Below are positions 1 through 12,261 of a stretch of DNA of 64,000 nt, piece after piece (positions within the stretch are counted from its first letter, which is position 1; each line of letters begins with the position of its first letter). The DNA is from Gaertneriomyces semiglobifer (taxonomy: Eukaryota; Chytridiomycota; Chytridiomycetes; Spizellomycetales; Spizellomycetaceae): positions 124,001 to 188,000 of the forward strand of contig JAHLKF010000023.1 in assembly GCA_025558075.1 (NCBI GenBank), read 5' to 3'. Made by a program: the position numbers and the translations under genes. The notes under the pieces are model-generated. The model was not told where the DNA came from, did no database searches, and worked only from the letters and a program-made list of their open reading frames with translations.

Positions 1-425
1 ACAGAAACAGCTCTCAGTAACGCACTAGTAGCGTATATTGCTTAGCATAATCGAATCGATACCTAGGAGCAAGTCCAAATAGATCTGGAAAGTCAGTGCC
101 AGTGGTACATTACGGGCGGCAGCTGGCAGCGAGGTTGCAAATTGCGGAAACTATCGTTTCCCAGAGGTTAGAACATCGTGGGCTCATCACGAAAACGTAC
201 GTCTTACCAGCGGATGTCGTTCCATCTACAGCTAACTAACATTCACCGAAATGCGGAAATCGTGCGCGGGGAAATGATACTCTTCGGGCTTGGTTCGAAT
301 CCTGCAGCCTCGATACTCCCGGAAATCCTATCCTAATAATTGTCACGCATGTCGTCGTTCTTTGATCCGAGAGTTCTGTCAAAAAGCTAACGCGACCAGG
401 TTGAATAACTTTTAACCCAAGCGTA
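1..425. other. left-edge intergenic sequence
   Basis: No reading frame longer than a few dozen codons and no convincing RNA gene was seen. It presumably holds the upstream region of the small gene that starts at 426. Confidence 0.5.
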
Positions 426-739
426 ATGCATCCCTCGACGACTTCCGACGTCCTTCAAGAGTTGTTCCAAGGTAAGGCTACACATTTTACACCAGTTCAA
501 AGCAAAGGTGTGATCATCTCACTGCCTGGTATGCAATAGAGACCTATGGCGACATCGAAAAATCGCTGCGAAGAACCGCCCTGTCTCTGGACGAGGACGA
601 GTGGATGTTCGCGAAGCCACGCATGACAGTCCAACCTGATGTAGTGTTAAGACCAAAGGAGACCATGACGATTAAGGAACAAGCACGAAAAGGCCGAGCA
701 ATCAAGGCAGAGATCGAACGATGGCTGAGAAGTAAATGA
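426..739 (+). CDS. small hypothetical protein, two exons
   Basis: Two exons, 426-471 and 540-739, join across a GT-AG intron (GTAAGG donor) in matching phase to give about 81 residues ending at TGA 737-739. The protein starts MHPSTTSDVLQELFQ and has a basic, probably helical C-terminus (KEQARKGRAIKAEIERWLRSK in outline). I do not recognise the family. Support is the clean splice and an open second exon with protein-like composition. It is convergent with the isomerase gene that follows. No signal peptide or membrane segment is visible. Confidence 0.55.
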
Positions 740-876
740 AAACAGATTCACCCGTGGTCACAGCAAGCCAGCAAGAACATCTCATGTCGGTCACCTGAAT
801 CTGCTGAGGGACGTAGAGACAGATATATTTACGTGAAGAATCTCGCGTTCTAGGAACACATCGATGTACCACAAAC

Positions 877-1750
877 TTAGTTCTTAGCCTGAATGATCTG
901 TAAGAACTCCTGGTCTTTGAGACTGGCGCCTCCGACCAAGAAGCCGTCAATGTCAACTTCTTTCTGCAACTCAGGCGCGCTCTTTGCGCCAACGCTTCCT
1001 CCGTACAAAATTCTGGTAGCATCAGCAACCTCCTGTGAGACGTTCTTCGCGAGCCAGCCACGGATGTCCTTGTGAGTGTCTTGTGCGATCTGCGGAGTGG
1101 CGACCTTTCCAGTTCCAATAGCCCAAACGGGCTCGTATGCAACGACGACGTTCTTCCAGTCGGCGGGTTGGAGGTACTTGGCAATGGCTTGCAACTGACC
1201 GAAGACGACTTCATTGGTCTTTCCACTTTCGCGCTCTGATTCCTGTTCTCCAACGCATGCGATCACGCTAAGGCCAGCTTTGACAGCAGCAGCAACCTTC
1301 TTGCCAATAAGATCTGAAGATTCACCAAAGATGGTGCGACGCTCAGAGTGACCAATAATGGTCCACTTGATGTCCAGATCCTTGAGCATCTCGGTGGAAA
1401 CTTCGCCAGTGAAGGCACCCTTTTGCTCAGTGTAGATGTTCTGAGCAGAGACGCCGACCTTAGCATCAAGGGCGCTACGCACGATGGACAGGTAGGGAGC
1501 AGGTGGCGCAATGACAACCTCTGTACGTACAGCGTTGCATTAGAGGGCGTTGAGAAAGAAACAGATACCCTTACTATACGCACCAACATTGTCGGACCAT
1601 TTGCCTTCATTCAAAGCCTTGACAATGGTGTCGGCCAGCTGCTTAGAGCCATTCATCTTCCAGTTTCCACCGACCTATACCACGCCACAATCAGATCGCG
1701 GACATCTGCTGCAACACGTTGCTTTCACGTACCAAGAATTTGCGACCCAT
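877..1750 (-). CDS. TPI1: triose-phosphate isomerase
   Basis: Glycolytic enzyme interconverting dihydroxyacetone phosphate and glyceraldehyde 3-phosphate in the cytosol. Three exons (1733-1750, 1584-1674, 877-1520) give about 250 residues, the normal family length. Visible catalytic elements are the lysine in NWKMNG, the histidine in IIGHSERR, the glutamate in AYEPVWAIGTGK, and the phosphate-binding GGSV and GGAS turns. The first exon encodes only MGRKFL, so the catalytic NWKMN sits just after the first splice. Both introns are about 60 nt with GT-AG ends. Gene identity is essentially certain; exon borders were inferred by phase and family similarity. Confidence 0.97.
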
Positions 1751-2094
1751 TTTAGCTGTTGGTTATAGTCTAAGAAGAGGTCAAGAGGATGAAATATTCG
1801 TTGATTCAGCTTCGTTGAAACAGTTATCTGCCGTGCACTCGACTTGAGGAACTGGACAACGATCCGAGTACATCCGGTTGTAGCGATACAATTGGTTATT
1901 GATTACACAATCGCCTTATGGATTGGCAACAGTGTTGGCCGTCGAACCGTCGCGGATGACGAAGGCAGCAACGTTCAAGAAAGGTTCCAGTTGTTGCGGT
2001 TCGCAAGGGTATTCTCATATCCTATCATACGTATGGTTACAATGAACGTTCGTGGTACATAAACACATTAGGTTTCTGGCAGCTTCCGTATCCC
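1751..2094. other. intergenic, between TPI1 5' end and DAP1 3' end
   Basis: About 340 bp between two minus-strand genes. It should contain the TPI1 promoter. No motif strong enough to annotate was seen. Confidence 0.4.
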
Positions 2095-2828
2095 TTAGTC
2101 ACGCTTTGGGCTTGCGGTTTTCTCCTCCTTCTTCTCTGGGGCGACATACTGCGGTCCGTCATAATCATTTTCCACAAGATATCCAATATGAATGTATCTG
2201 AGATAAGTGGGTCAAAGGTTGGTTGACAGCGTCAGGATAGAAACAAAGTGACTACTCACTTGAATTGGAAATGACTCGCCCATTCCATAAGTGTCATTTT
2301 CTCATCGTTCGCCAGATCCTCCAGCGTATCTATTGGTCCGTCGGTGTCCACTAGCATATCCTCATTGAAGGAGTTCTTGGCAAGTCCGCGGGAAGCATCA
2401 CGACCCGCAAAGTTGCTGTACGGACCCTCTAAACGAAAGTGCGCAGGTTGGAAATGTTGTATAGCAAACGGAATTGGCGACGCAAATAAACCTACGTGGT
2501 CCATAGAATGCGGCGCCAGGTGTAACGTCGTAGACTCTGCCCAACACCGCCATGAAGATTTTAGGGTCATCCGTGCCGTTGAACTTTTTGAGTTCCGTAG
2601 GTTTGAAGTTCCGAAGTTGCTCTGGTTCCTCTGCGTTTACAAACATGAGAGGCTTCGTCACCAGTTTCAAGAGCGTCACACTACGCCGTTACCTCTCGCA
2701 GGCAATCCAATAGGTTTGACGTTGGCAGATCTCCGGTTCGCGGCGATGCTTCTAGCCAAGTACAGGATGATCCCAATGAGAAGCCAATTCAATGGACTTG
2801 AGAGCGTCTCCTTTATTAAAGTAAACAT
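2095..2828 (-). CDS. DAP1: cytochrome b5-like haem protein Dap1 (PGRMC family)
   Basis: Membrane-associated progesterone receptor family protein. In fungi these bind haem and support cytochrome P450 enzymes of sterol synthesis such as Erg11. Four exons (2693-2828, 2496-2630, 2260-2428, 2095-2197) give about 180 residues. An N-terminal membrane segment (LNWLLIGIILYLA) is followed by the cytochrome b5-like domain: [47 protein letters not shown] and a C-terminal YIHIGYLVE. The FAGRDASR core and its surrounding tyrosines are typical. The tail after GPQYVAPEKK is charged. Start chosen at MFTLIKE because it puts the membrane helix near the N-terminus. Confidence 0.93.
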
Positions 2829-3114
2829 GATTCTATCCACTATCTGATTAGTCTGTTTAGCCCAAGTAGATGTGATGTGGAACTTGGTGGCCTGAAATGA
2901 AAAACGGGACAAAACGCGCGAGAGACATTTCGAAAGTGTCTCTTCAAAATCCCTTTGCGGTGACAACTTTGACGGCGAAGCAGCAGGTTTAGCGCCGATA
3001 GAAGGTTGGGGACCGCCGATTCAAGATAGGAGACGTTGCAGTGCGCTGAAGGAAACCTGCAGTAGAAGCCTCCGGCAGTCAGTAGAGTAGACGACGCCGG
3101 CGTCTGGGTGCACC

Positions 3115-4937
3115 ATGACATTATCATCAGCATCATCAAACCCTATAACGAGTGGACTAGCAGCACTAGCCGGTTTTAGGCCTCACCTTACTCGTTCTGA
3201 CAGCGAAGCACAACTCTCTGAAGCAGCCGTCGGTGCGTTAGAAACTATCAATGGCGACGCCGGTGCCACCCGAATAGCAACCACACCTGGAACATCGACT
3301 GTACGGTATCCAGGCCCTGTGCCGCCTCGTCGAAACGCTCAAGGTTTGCTTTCACGCTCAGTGAGCCGCTGCTCACTAATAGAGTAGACGTTAACGTCAA
3401 AACATGCACAGGCCCATCAGGACTCTCTCAATCACTGTCGGGCTTAAGTTTGGACGAGTCCGATTCTTCATCGGAAGCCGATGATGATGCTGCTACTGTG
3501 TCTACAGATCTGAACGTTATTCGGGTGGGTTCCATGCACGATCATCTGTCGGATTACGCGAAATTACTAAGTTGATTTCATAGTCCTCTGGTGAAAGCGT
3601 CGCTCCACAAACTCAAACCTTCACTGCTCCGCCGGTGTTCACCAGCCTGCACAATGTTTTGGGCAGTCCGATACGGCGTGAAGCCGACTTTGACCATACC
3701 TTTTCTCAGAGAACCGGTCACGAATCTGCCACGAGCTTCCAGTCCTTTGTCATGAGGTTGGTTGCGTCCAGAGCCATTTCTTCCTACACGCGGAGTATAT
3801 ATTGTTCTTTTACAGCCCGGTACCAATGGGAAGGAAGCTGCTATGCCGCATCGTACGCCGGAAAACGACGCCATCAGAGAAAATGTACCCACGATATGAC
3901 ATGTATATAGAAGAAGATGACGAGACGAGGACGCTCATCCTCACGGCACGGAATCGAAAGAAAACTAGATCGAGCTATTATGTTATTGAAGCATGTGAGA
4001 ACCGCGGCAAGGCTGAGCCAGTCGGGACCGTACGGTAAACCGTGAACATTTGAAGCTGAAAGGGAATATTTCTTGAGCTTACTTTTGCCTCGCAGATCAA
4101 ATTTTTTGGGGACTGCTTTTGGAATATATGGCCCATCCACATTAGCGAAACAGAAAGATCGGGACAAGCAATCACGGTTGCGTGAGGAGTATGGAGCCGT
4201 GTTGTACGTACGTATGAGCTGTTGCCTTAAATGCATACCTGCCGACCGTACCAATTCTACCCAAACAGGAACCGAACTTGCTCGGATTCAAAGGTCCGCG
4301 AAAGATGACTGTTTTGCTCCCAGCGATGACGAAGGATGGAAATCGCATTCCATGCATACCAGAAAACGTACTGTCCCTTGTTTTATCAGTCAGTTTGCAT
4401 GGAAAGATGTTGCCCAGTCGTTCAATCGCTGTCCGATTTGCAGGATAAAGCGAGCCTTATACCAAAATTTCGGATGGGTGATGACAGGGATATTTTGACA
4501 TTGCATAACAAGCAGCCTCAGTGGAATGAAGGTGAATGTGGCACGCCCCCTATGCTGTTGAGCACATACGACTAACAATCGTGGGATCTGTAGAAACGAA
4601 CTCTTTTGTACTGAACTTCAACGGAAGAGTCACCCTGGCATCCGTCAAGAATTTCCAGATTGTTCATGACAATGACTGTAAGTTACCGTGCTGTTGGTGA
4701 TTGTCAATCCAACATTTTGACATCCTTCTTTATAGTGGACTACATCATAATGCAGTTCGGGAGAGTTGAACAGGACTCGTTCACCATTGATTTTCAATAC
4801 CCAATGTCTTGTGTCCAAGCTTTTGCTATTGCGCTGACGAGGTAAGTGCTCCCTGCCCAATTGGACACTAGCTTTGTTTTTCGAAGGTTCTAACGGTTAT
4901 TTTCCATAGTTTCGATGCGAAGCTGGCATGCGAGTAG
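3115..4937 (+). CDS. Tubby-like protein
   Basis: Ten exons (3115-3343, 3412-3524, 3584-3756, 3816-4034, 4096-4207, 4269-4367, 4444-4531, 4594-4677, 4736-4841, 4910-4937) join in phase to about 416 residues. The first third is serine-rich and disordered. The rest is a Tubby C-terminal beta-barrel domain: [65 protein letters not shown]...[17 protein letters not shown] and the terminal [16 protein letters not shown], the usual family ending. Tubby proteins bind phosphoinositides, and in animals TULP3 delivers cargo into cilia with the IFT machinery. Nearby ciliary genes make such a role possible, but that is inference. Confidence 0.92.
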
Positions 4938-5405
4938 TCGGTTTGTGAATAGATAGAATAGCTACGATTGACATTATGGCTAGTGTGCAGTACAAGGAAC
5001 TATACCTCGTATAGGTTCAACTGGTGCAAGGATAGCAGCCCTTCGCCTTGGGGCGCACCCAATACTTCCAGAAGTTTCACACTTCTCAGTTTTTTGCCGT
5101 GCGCCTAGTTCCCCATAAAACTGGTTACAAAGATCAGCTCTCATTCTACAGAAGATCCTTCCTCCTCGACCACTAGGAAATGGGTTGGCTCCACATTCTG
5201 GCTTTGATAGCTCATGGACGTGGTCCTTGTGCCAAGATAGGGAGAGAAGCAGCTTTTGATAAACGCAAACCCCGCAAACTGTGCCACATATTGGTGACTG
5301 TGCCGTTCACGCGACGCATTCCCCGCCAGCAAGTTGACCATGTTTTTTGTTGACGACACGCCGTGGACTTACCACGGACATCGTTGAAGCATCTGTTCGG
5401 AGACC
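4938..5405. other. intergenic
   Basis: About 470 bp between two plus-strand genes. A minus-strand frame at 5141-5359 lacks any recognisable feature and is treated as chance. Presumably the 3' end of the Tubby gene and the promoter of the WD40 gene. Confidence 0.4.
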
Positions 5406-6655
5406 ATGGTGAGTTTGTGTCAACTGCTCGGTCTTTCAGATGTAGTGTGAGGTCATGCTAACCTACGGCGGAGTGACAGGCCCTTCCTCCGGAATCGATC
5501 AACTGCGCGTCGCAGGTGTTTTCCTTCGCTTTTCATCCACGGGAGGACATCATCGCTGCCGGAACGATTGATGGCGCCGTAGAATGGTCTGACATGGTAG
5601 TTGAAAGTTGCATACTGAACTTATCTTGACATTTGTTCCCATTAAGTTATAGATATGCTGCGGGAAAAGATGCTGAGAGCTCATTTTCTTTGACGGCACA
5701 CAAGGGAGCCTGTCGTGCCCTTGCATTCTCTAGAAGCGGCGACCACCTCTATAGTGCTTCATCCGATAAATCACTTCGAGTATTAGATGTTTCCACCGGA
5801 AAGACGTTATTGAAGAAACCCAAAGCACATTCGGAATCACTCAATGTTCTCGCTACCGTTGGAGAAGGGCTTGTCGCCTCAGGCGACGACGCAGGATGTG
5901 TGAAACTCTGGGATCTTAGACAGAGGAAAGTCGCTCAGAAGTGGACAGTGAGTGAAGACTTTGTTAGCGACTTCTGGTTCGAAGAGGGCAAGCGAACATT
6001 GCTTGTTACCAGTGGTGACGGAGTGCTTTCGGTTCTGGATCCGCGAAAAGGCAAGCCTGTTGCGCAATCAGCGAATCAAGAGGTTGAACTTCTTTCGGTT
6101 TGTGCGGTACGCAACACGACGAAGGCCATCATTGGAACGGAGGATGGGACTCTTTTATTGTTCAACTGGGGCGAGTGGGGAGATTGTACTGATAGATTTC
6201 CTGGACATCCAGGAAGCGTTGATAGCATGTGCAAGATTGATGAGAGTACAGTGGTAACAGCCTGTAGTGATGGCGTGAGAGCTGTAGGAGTACTACCGTT
6301 CGGCCTGAAAGGCATTGTGGGCGCAACAGATTTGCCAATGGAACAGGTTGGGGTCGATCGGACTGGAACATGGGTTGCTGGTTGTGGTCACGATACGGTG
6401 GTGAGGTTTTGGGCGTTAGGGGATGACTTCAGGGCACCCGATTCAGAGCAAGAAGCTGATGCGAACAACGATGAGCAGGCAGATGAGAAACCAAATTTGC
6501 AGCAGAAGAGGCAGAAAGATTCAGACGATGACTCGGATGCATCGTCAAATGATGAAAAAGCGCAAGCTAAAAAGAAAAAGAAGCGACAAAAAGCGAAACG
6601 CGGAATTGGTAGTACGCAGAGAGCCAGTAGCACCTTTTTCGCTGATATCGACTGA
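5406..6655 (+). CDS. WD40 protein, WDR55/Jip5-like ribosome biogenesis factor
   Basis: Three coding exons: 5406-5408 (only the ATG), 5480-5586 and 5647-6655, about 372 residues. The ATG is followed directly by a GTGAGT donor and resumes at GCC CTT CCT, giving MALPPES. WD-type repeats are visible (FAFHPREDIIAAGTIDG, ALAFSRSGDHLYSASSDKSLRVLD, LVASGDDAGCVKLWDLR, TWVAGCGHDTVVRFW). The C-terminus is acidic then lysine-rich (KKKKKRQKAKRGIG) and ends near STFFADID, as in the WDR55/Jip5 family, which acts in nucleolar rRNA processing. Family assignment rests on repeat layout and this tail. Confidence 0.85.
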
Positions 6656-7041
6656 GACTCGAGGGAAGTTGGTCTTTTCTTACTACTATCCCATAATATA
6701 TTGCTGCCACGGTCATCTGGTTGAGTACGCGTTGGTTGGGTTGCTTGAGTGAATTCTTCGCGAAATCCACACTTCACATTGACAATCTGCCAGTCACAAA
6801 TGTTTCTAAAGGCTTTTTCGATGCGCTCGCAAGCATTCGAACCACTGCAATGTATTGTTAAATGTGCCGCCTCGTGAAACTGGAAGCGCTTGTTACTCTG
6901 CTGCTTGGTGAACGGGACTCGTGGAGGTCTATAATTCGTTCACCCCTGTCTGGCGCCGTGAGGAACCTTCTGACACCAGTGGCGATTTTTCGCTATGATA
7001 ACACAGAAATACGCGTGGGGTAGCCTCTGTCCGTACAGCTA
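6656..7041. other. intergenic, convergent 3' ends
   Basis: About 390 bp between the WD40 gene (plus) and elongin C (minus), so it should hold two terminators or polyadenylation regions. No other structure was recognised. Confidence 0.4.
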
Positions 7042-7426
7042 TCAGCAATCCAAAAAGTCTGCTGCCATTAACAGCTCCAGCGCAATCTCCGGTTCGATGG
7101 CAAATTCCGGTATTTGGGATGTGCTGTTCGTGTACCGGACTTTATAGTATAGGTATTTGCAGACTTTCTCCAGTATAACTGCCCTACCAACGGGTGTAAG
7201 CGTGATGTTGAAGCGGGGTGCCATCCAGTATAAGTGCAGAGACTTACTTGATATCCCGAAAGTTAACGGTATTCTGTACTGACTCTGTGAATTGCCCGGG
7301 ACTCGATAACATGTTCTTTATTGTGCCGGATGCCATGGCGCACTTGCGATCTATCACGAATTCGAAACCATCCGCACTGATCAGTTTGACCGTTTCCGAT
7401 AGCGGCCCATCGTCCATAGCTGTCAT
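7042..7426 (-). CDS. ELC1: elongin C
   Basis: Skp1-fold adaptor of cullin-RING ubiquitin ligases and elongin complexes. Two exons (7248-7426, 7042-7183) give about 106 residues, close to the family's usual length of about 100-112. Diagnostic segments: [48 protein letters not shown] and the C-terminal [16 protein letters not shown]. The intron splits the FRDIK codon context with a GTAAGT donor. The start MTAMDDG is at 7424-7426. It is head-to-head with the coiled-coil gene beginning at 7625, across about 200 bp. Confidence 0.95.
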
Positions 7427-7624
7427 CGCAGTGATCTTGCAACGGTCGAGACCTCAAACGAATGTGTCGCTCGGCTACTTGGAATTATGCAACGTAAAGC
7501 CGAGTGTTTGTTGCTGCCAATGTTTAGGAGAGCGTGTTTTCCAAGATTTTGAGTTGGTTTCGCCACAACGCCAAACTCGAAGATCTACACTAGAGCTGCG
7601 GACAGAAGGCGTTAGTAAGGCAAT

Positions 7625-9222
7625 ATGGACGGCGCTATGCGTGCCCTGGTTGTGCAGATCTGCAAAGCTGCTCAGCTCCATACTTCCGCGCAAGAGTTAC
7701 AGGAGAACTTGAAGGCAACCGAGCAAACTAGACTAGAGACCATTTCATTGCGGAATGTTAACCCACAGCTCACTAGAGAGCTTGGTAGGTTCGTTAAGAT
7801 CACTCTATCTTCAGACAACTTTTCCTAATTGAATTTGGTTCTAGAGTTTCATTCGCAGGATTTACGACAGCAACAGCTCCGGCTAGAAAATGAATTGAGT
7901 GCAGAAACAGAGAGAGCTGGTCAACAGCTCCTCCAAGTCATCAAGATAATATCATCACAGGCTGTACCACCAGTCAGTACTCCTCCACCACCGCTTCCGT
8001 CGACTTCTAATCTGGAGCGAGAATTCAGCGTTCTGCGATCCAGGGTGAAAGACTTGGAACTATCCAGCAAACAACCAAATACACAGAAGGTGAGCATATG
8101 AGGCGGCTGCAATATGGAATGCGACATTGTCATACTGAACATGGCAGTGTAGCTGGATATTCTTCGTTTGGAAGAGCGTATAACGAGACTCGAACAGACG
8201 GGCCGAGAAGCTCCACGGCATGCCAAAGCCAGTGCATCTGATGCAGAAGAAAGAATGAGGAGCCGGATTGATCGTCAAGAGGTATCCATGAAGGCATGGG
8301 TTCAGGACAAAATGGTCGAATTAGAGGCGGAGTACCGCGACGATGTGCACTCGCTACTAGGTCTCACTGAGACAGTCACCCGCGACTTTGAAGATATTAA
8401 AAAAAATTTTGATGGCCTTCGATCCCAAGTAGACGAGATGCAAGCAAAGCTCGAACATACAGGCCGAGACCTTCTGGAGCTAAAAACGTCAAGTTCCGCC
8501 TCCGCGCCTGCTCCCGCTGCGGCAATCATGCGCAACGTCAGTACGCCAGACCTTGACACTTTCAAAAGCAAGTTTGATAGACTTCCATCTGGAGTAGAGA
8601 AGCTTCAGGCGCAACTCGAAGATGCGCTGCAAAGATTACCACAACCGCGACCAGACACGAACGCGGTGCCTCCGACCCCTGTCCCGGTTCGGTTCGTACC
8701 TAACCATGCAACCACACCATCACGCCCGAGCTTCGTTTCTGGGTCACAAACTCCAATCGCCACAACACCTCTTCTGCCCGGAGCGACCCCGATTCCAGTC
8801 GGTCTGCCTCAATACAAACGGGACAGCGGGTCAGCAAAACCTGCTTCCATATCCACACCCGAAGGAAACGCGGTTGAAGCAAATGAGGTTGCCCTCGCTG
8901 ATTCCGGGCTTGCAGAGCTACAACATGGAATAGGTGTACTCAACAAGTATTTCCAAAAGTTCAAAGTAAGAGTGGTTGTGATGTATGCGGAATGATGCGG
9001 ACATTGACTCGTCATTTGCAGGGAAGCTTGTTTGTTTTAGCGCGCAAAATGGAGGAGCTGGAAAGCCAATGCAAAGAAAACGCCAGTCGCCAGTCTCAAG
9101 CGCTCGGTGAGCTGAGCAGTTCCTTGAAATCGGAACGGCAACAGGACACTTCCCGGTCATTGGTTCACCCACCTAACACTGGTCCGTCCTACGTAGTAGA
9201 GAATATTGTACTGGATGACTGA
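7625..9222 (+). CDS. coiled-coil protein of unknown function
   Basis: Four exons (7625-7784, 7845-8089, 8153-8965, 9022-9222) join in phase to about 472 residues. Roughly residues 15-110 and 135-245 are heptad-like and charged (for example LEERITRLEQTGRE and VDEMQAKLEHTGRDLLELK). A proline/threonine-rich segment follows (about 270-350), then another short helix near the end (KMEELESQCKENASRQ). No catalytic motif, signal peptide or membrane segment is seen. I do not recognise a family. A structural or cytoskeletal role is only a guess from the coiled coils. Confidence 0.75.
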
Positions 9223-9435
9223 AGGCACCATTCCCGATGTAGATAGCCTCACCTTATTATGCCTTGATACCAAACTTAGCAGAATGTACATATACAAGTA
9301 ATGACTGATACCGCTTCGCGAATGTCCTCAGCATGTCGTGAGCTCGCAATCGACCTCGCCAATTCAATATACATCAAATAGATGGTCTAGCACAAGCACT
9401 GTCTAAGCTGTTTTGTTGTCTTAAGCCGAAGAATG

Positions 9436-12261
9436 TCAGGTAAGATAGCTTGTAGGTACCAAGCCTTGGCCACTCTCGCCCGCCACCTGAAATATTTCGG
9501 TTAGCTAAGCTTCTTGTACATGCGTGAACAGCACTATCAGACCATTGTCCAGCCTGAGCCGTCGTCTTCGCTCACTACCCGGACTTTCTGTCCAGCTTGT
9601 ATAGTTAACTCGTCGTCGTTGGTACTCGTGTAATCAAACGCGACAATCTGATTTAATGGTTAGCGACGTTGCGGCAGAAAGTAGAGTAACCGCCTGTCCT
9701 ACCATTTGAATCTCCTTTCTTTTCTTAGCAGGGCTTGGAGAGCGCGAACGCGAATGCGCAACTGGGATGCCGGGGAGCTTCACTGGAGACGGTCGCCTAC
9801 TCCTGCTTCCCATATACGCGGAGCGTTCATTTTCCGCTGCGACGGCATGTGTTGCTGGCATAATATATGACGATGGGACCAACCCGGTGTTTGACTCGGC
9901 ACCGTCGGATTCCAAAGCAACAAGGGTCCAGCCGCTACCGTCATCTGGCTCGACTACCCGGACGACATCACCAGGTGCAACTGCGATTTGCCCGAGCGTG
10001 GCAGGCGACCCGGACGGGTGATACCCATACAGCACATTAGCAATCGTCCCGCCAGCAAGCGGGATGGCTCGCGAAACTTCAGGTACAACTGCTAGAGATG
10101 TGGTCCAGAATAAATTTTCCCACGCTTTCCCATAAGCACGACTGTGATTGACTTACTTGAGCTCGCTGTATTCGGCGCAGATATAGGATCCGCGGATGAC
10201 CCTTGTAGATCGGACCCGTCAATGGCAATACGCAAAACCCTTCTGAGCAAAAGCGCGTTCTCACCTGGCGGCATTCTCAATGTCAGCTGGGTTGAACGAG
10301 GAGTTATTGTCGGTCGCTCTCCCCTTCGACCGGAACACTCTGGTGCTATCTTGTCTTCACATCGTAGGTGGGCGTTAAAACCACTATTGCTTGCGTTTTA
10401 GTTCTTTTTCTCGCGCTCGAGGTGTGATTCAACCACGCTTACCACACGGTACAAGATATGCCCGATCTAGCAACTCCCCAAATTTTATCATGACAGTAAT
10501 CGCAGCTGGTGGGAAGCGCATATGCCTTCGGTTCGAAGGAATGCAGTCTAGCTTCAGGAGGCTCTCCAATGCCGTTGATAATGACATTGATCTGTGCGTG
10601 TAGCCTACTCCGCACGCATTCCAGCATGCTAAGGTCAGAGCTCATTGCTTGTAACGACTAAACGCATTCAGATCGAATAATTAGGCAATACAGCATGATG
10701 ACAAGCAGATGGTACAACGTACATCAAACACATCGTCCGGATTGCCTTGGCTCCCATCGTTCTTATACACGTCGAACAGTCGTTGTGCGCCGTCGATCAT
10801 ACTTGTCTTTGCCGCGATATCCCGCTCAACTTGCTCACACGCTCGACGCAACCTGCGTAGCTGATTGCGGAGAAATACTCGTGCAAAATCGTCAACCACC
10901 AAGAAACCCTAAAAATATTTAATCACTTCAAACAACGTCACCGAAAGTGCAATGCCTACATTATCGTTCCATAATGAAGACGCCTGAAACTCGAAGTCTG
11001 GACCTTTCAACGTCGGTATGTCCGCCCATCCATTGCGGGAGTTAATGAACATGTGCACATCGTGGGTCGGATCGACTTTAGCAACCGCCGCTTGAATGGT
11101 GTCAACGGACTTTGTCGCCTCTTTGAGGATGTTTGCTCGTGACACGCCATACTGCGCCCATATATCCTTGAGTTCGGTAGTGACAGACACTTCTAAGTCC
11201 GCCATATCCCGTAAGATCTTCGGGATGCCGTTGGTGTAATATCGATTTTTCTCAGTGTTCGCGGAAACCAAGCTTAAAACGTACAGATTCTGCAATGTAC
11301 ATTAGCCGTGGAGGCTCACCGGTAAAATCATTTCAATCATGGCTACCTTGGCGATGTTGAGGTCAATGATGTCCTCATGCCACCGTTTTCTGGTTTTCTC
11401 TGCAGCCTTATCGTTCTCCGCCCTGCGATACTTTGCTTTCGCAGCTTCAACAGTTTCGCACGCAGTATCATACTTTGCCTTCGCTTTTTCTCTTTCAATG
11501 AAAATTTTGTCCCGCTCGGCTACCATTCGATTAGAAAATGCAAGGTACTGTCACCAAAGATATGAAGACAGATTCAATTATGTGCGAAAACAGGAACGCT
11601 AAACCCACTTTCTTGCGCGCGTCATCCTTTCTATGTACTAATGCCTTTAAGCCGTCTGGCAAAGTTCGGCACAACAACTCGGCCAACATATCGTGGCATT
11701 TCGCCATTCTTTCTGTTTCCTTTAAAATTGCGTGCCATGCTTCTGTGGTTGTGCTTTTGTAAAAATGTAAGCAAAGTGATAAACACATGCGCAAACAAGC
11801 TTGGCATCAAACACGCACTCCGTTTTCTGTCTTTCTGAACTGACCGTCTTTTCAGCATCGCCAGGTGATAGCACGTTTGCCACAGCATCGTCAACGGTCC
11901 ATGACGGCCCCGTTTGCGCTGAAACAGATCGTCGTCCTCTTTCTTTGGACAGTTTATCCAGTCTAGTGCTGTATTTCTTGCTTAAAGCCTCGAGTTTGCG
12001 AGCGAACTCTGCCTCCATGTCTCCTCGTTCTCTCATGAACTCGCGCACTTCGCTGACGAAGTGTAGCCTGTCCCCCTATAACGATGATATATTATGACAC
12101 GCAGTCACTTGTCAACGTCTTTTACACAAAAACCAACCACATGCTGGTCAATGGCTTTGAGTTCCTGTTGGCAAAATGTTCAGGAGAGGCTTCCCACGGC
12201 GAATGATCGTGTTGAACTCACAGACCTCCTTTTCAGGGCCGAATCCCAAGATGTCGTTCAT
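9436..12261 (-). CDS. BZZ1: Bzz1-like F-BAR / C1 / SH3 actin regulator
   Basis: Twelve exons (12226-12261, 12138-12164, 11813-12075, 11609-11753, 11347-11547, 10960-11289, 10723-10908, 10443-10657, 10157-10383, 9703-10088, 9543-9647, 9436-9486) give about 723 residues. Residues 1-330 form an F-BAR domain (MREFMRERGDMEAEFARKLE, LNIAKNLYVLSLVSAN). A C1 domain lies at about 435-485 (HSFEPKAY, SCDYCHDKIWG, GFNAHLRCEDKIAPEC). Two SH3 domains follow at about 560-615 (PGDVVRVVEPDDGSGWT) and 672-722 (IVAFDYTSTNDDELTI, DDGSGWTMV, GLVPTSYLT). Bzz1 acts with WASP (Las17) at endocytic actin patches. The C1-then-two-SH3 order is that of fungal Bzz1. The exon 3/4 border is the least certain. Confidence 0.92.

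Noticed and set aside
285..305. GGTTCGAATCC resembling a tRNA T-loop
   Set aside because: The flanking five-base stems do not pair and no acceptor, D or anticodon arm could be placed upstream.
11290..11319. A 30-nt intron in BZZ1 with GTGAGC donor
   Set aside because: A donor 29 nt further upstream (GTAGCC, AAG border) gives a 59-nt intron and a better match to the F-BAR sequence (NIAKNLYVLSL).
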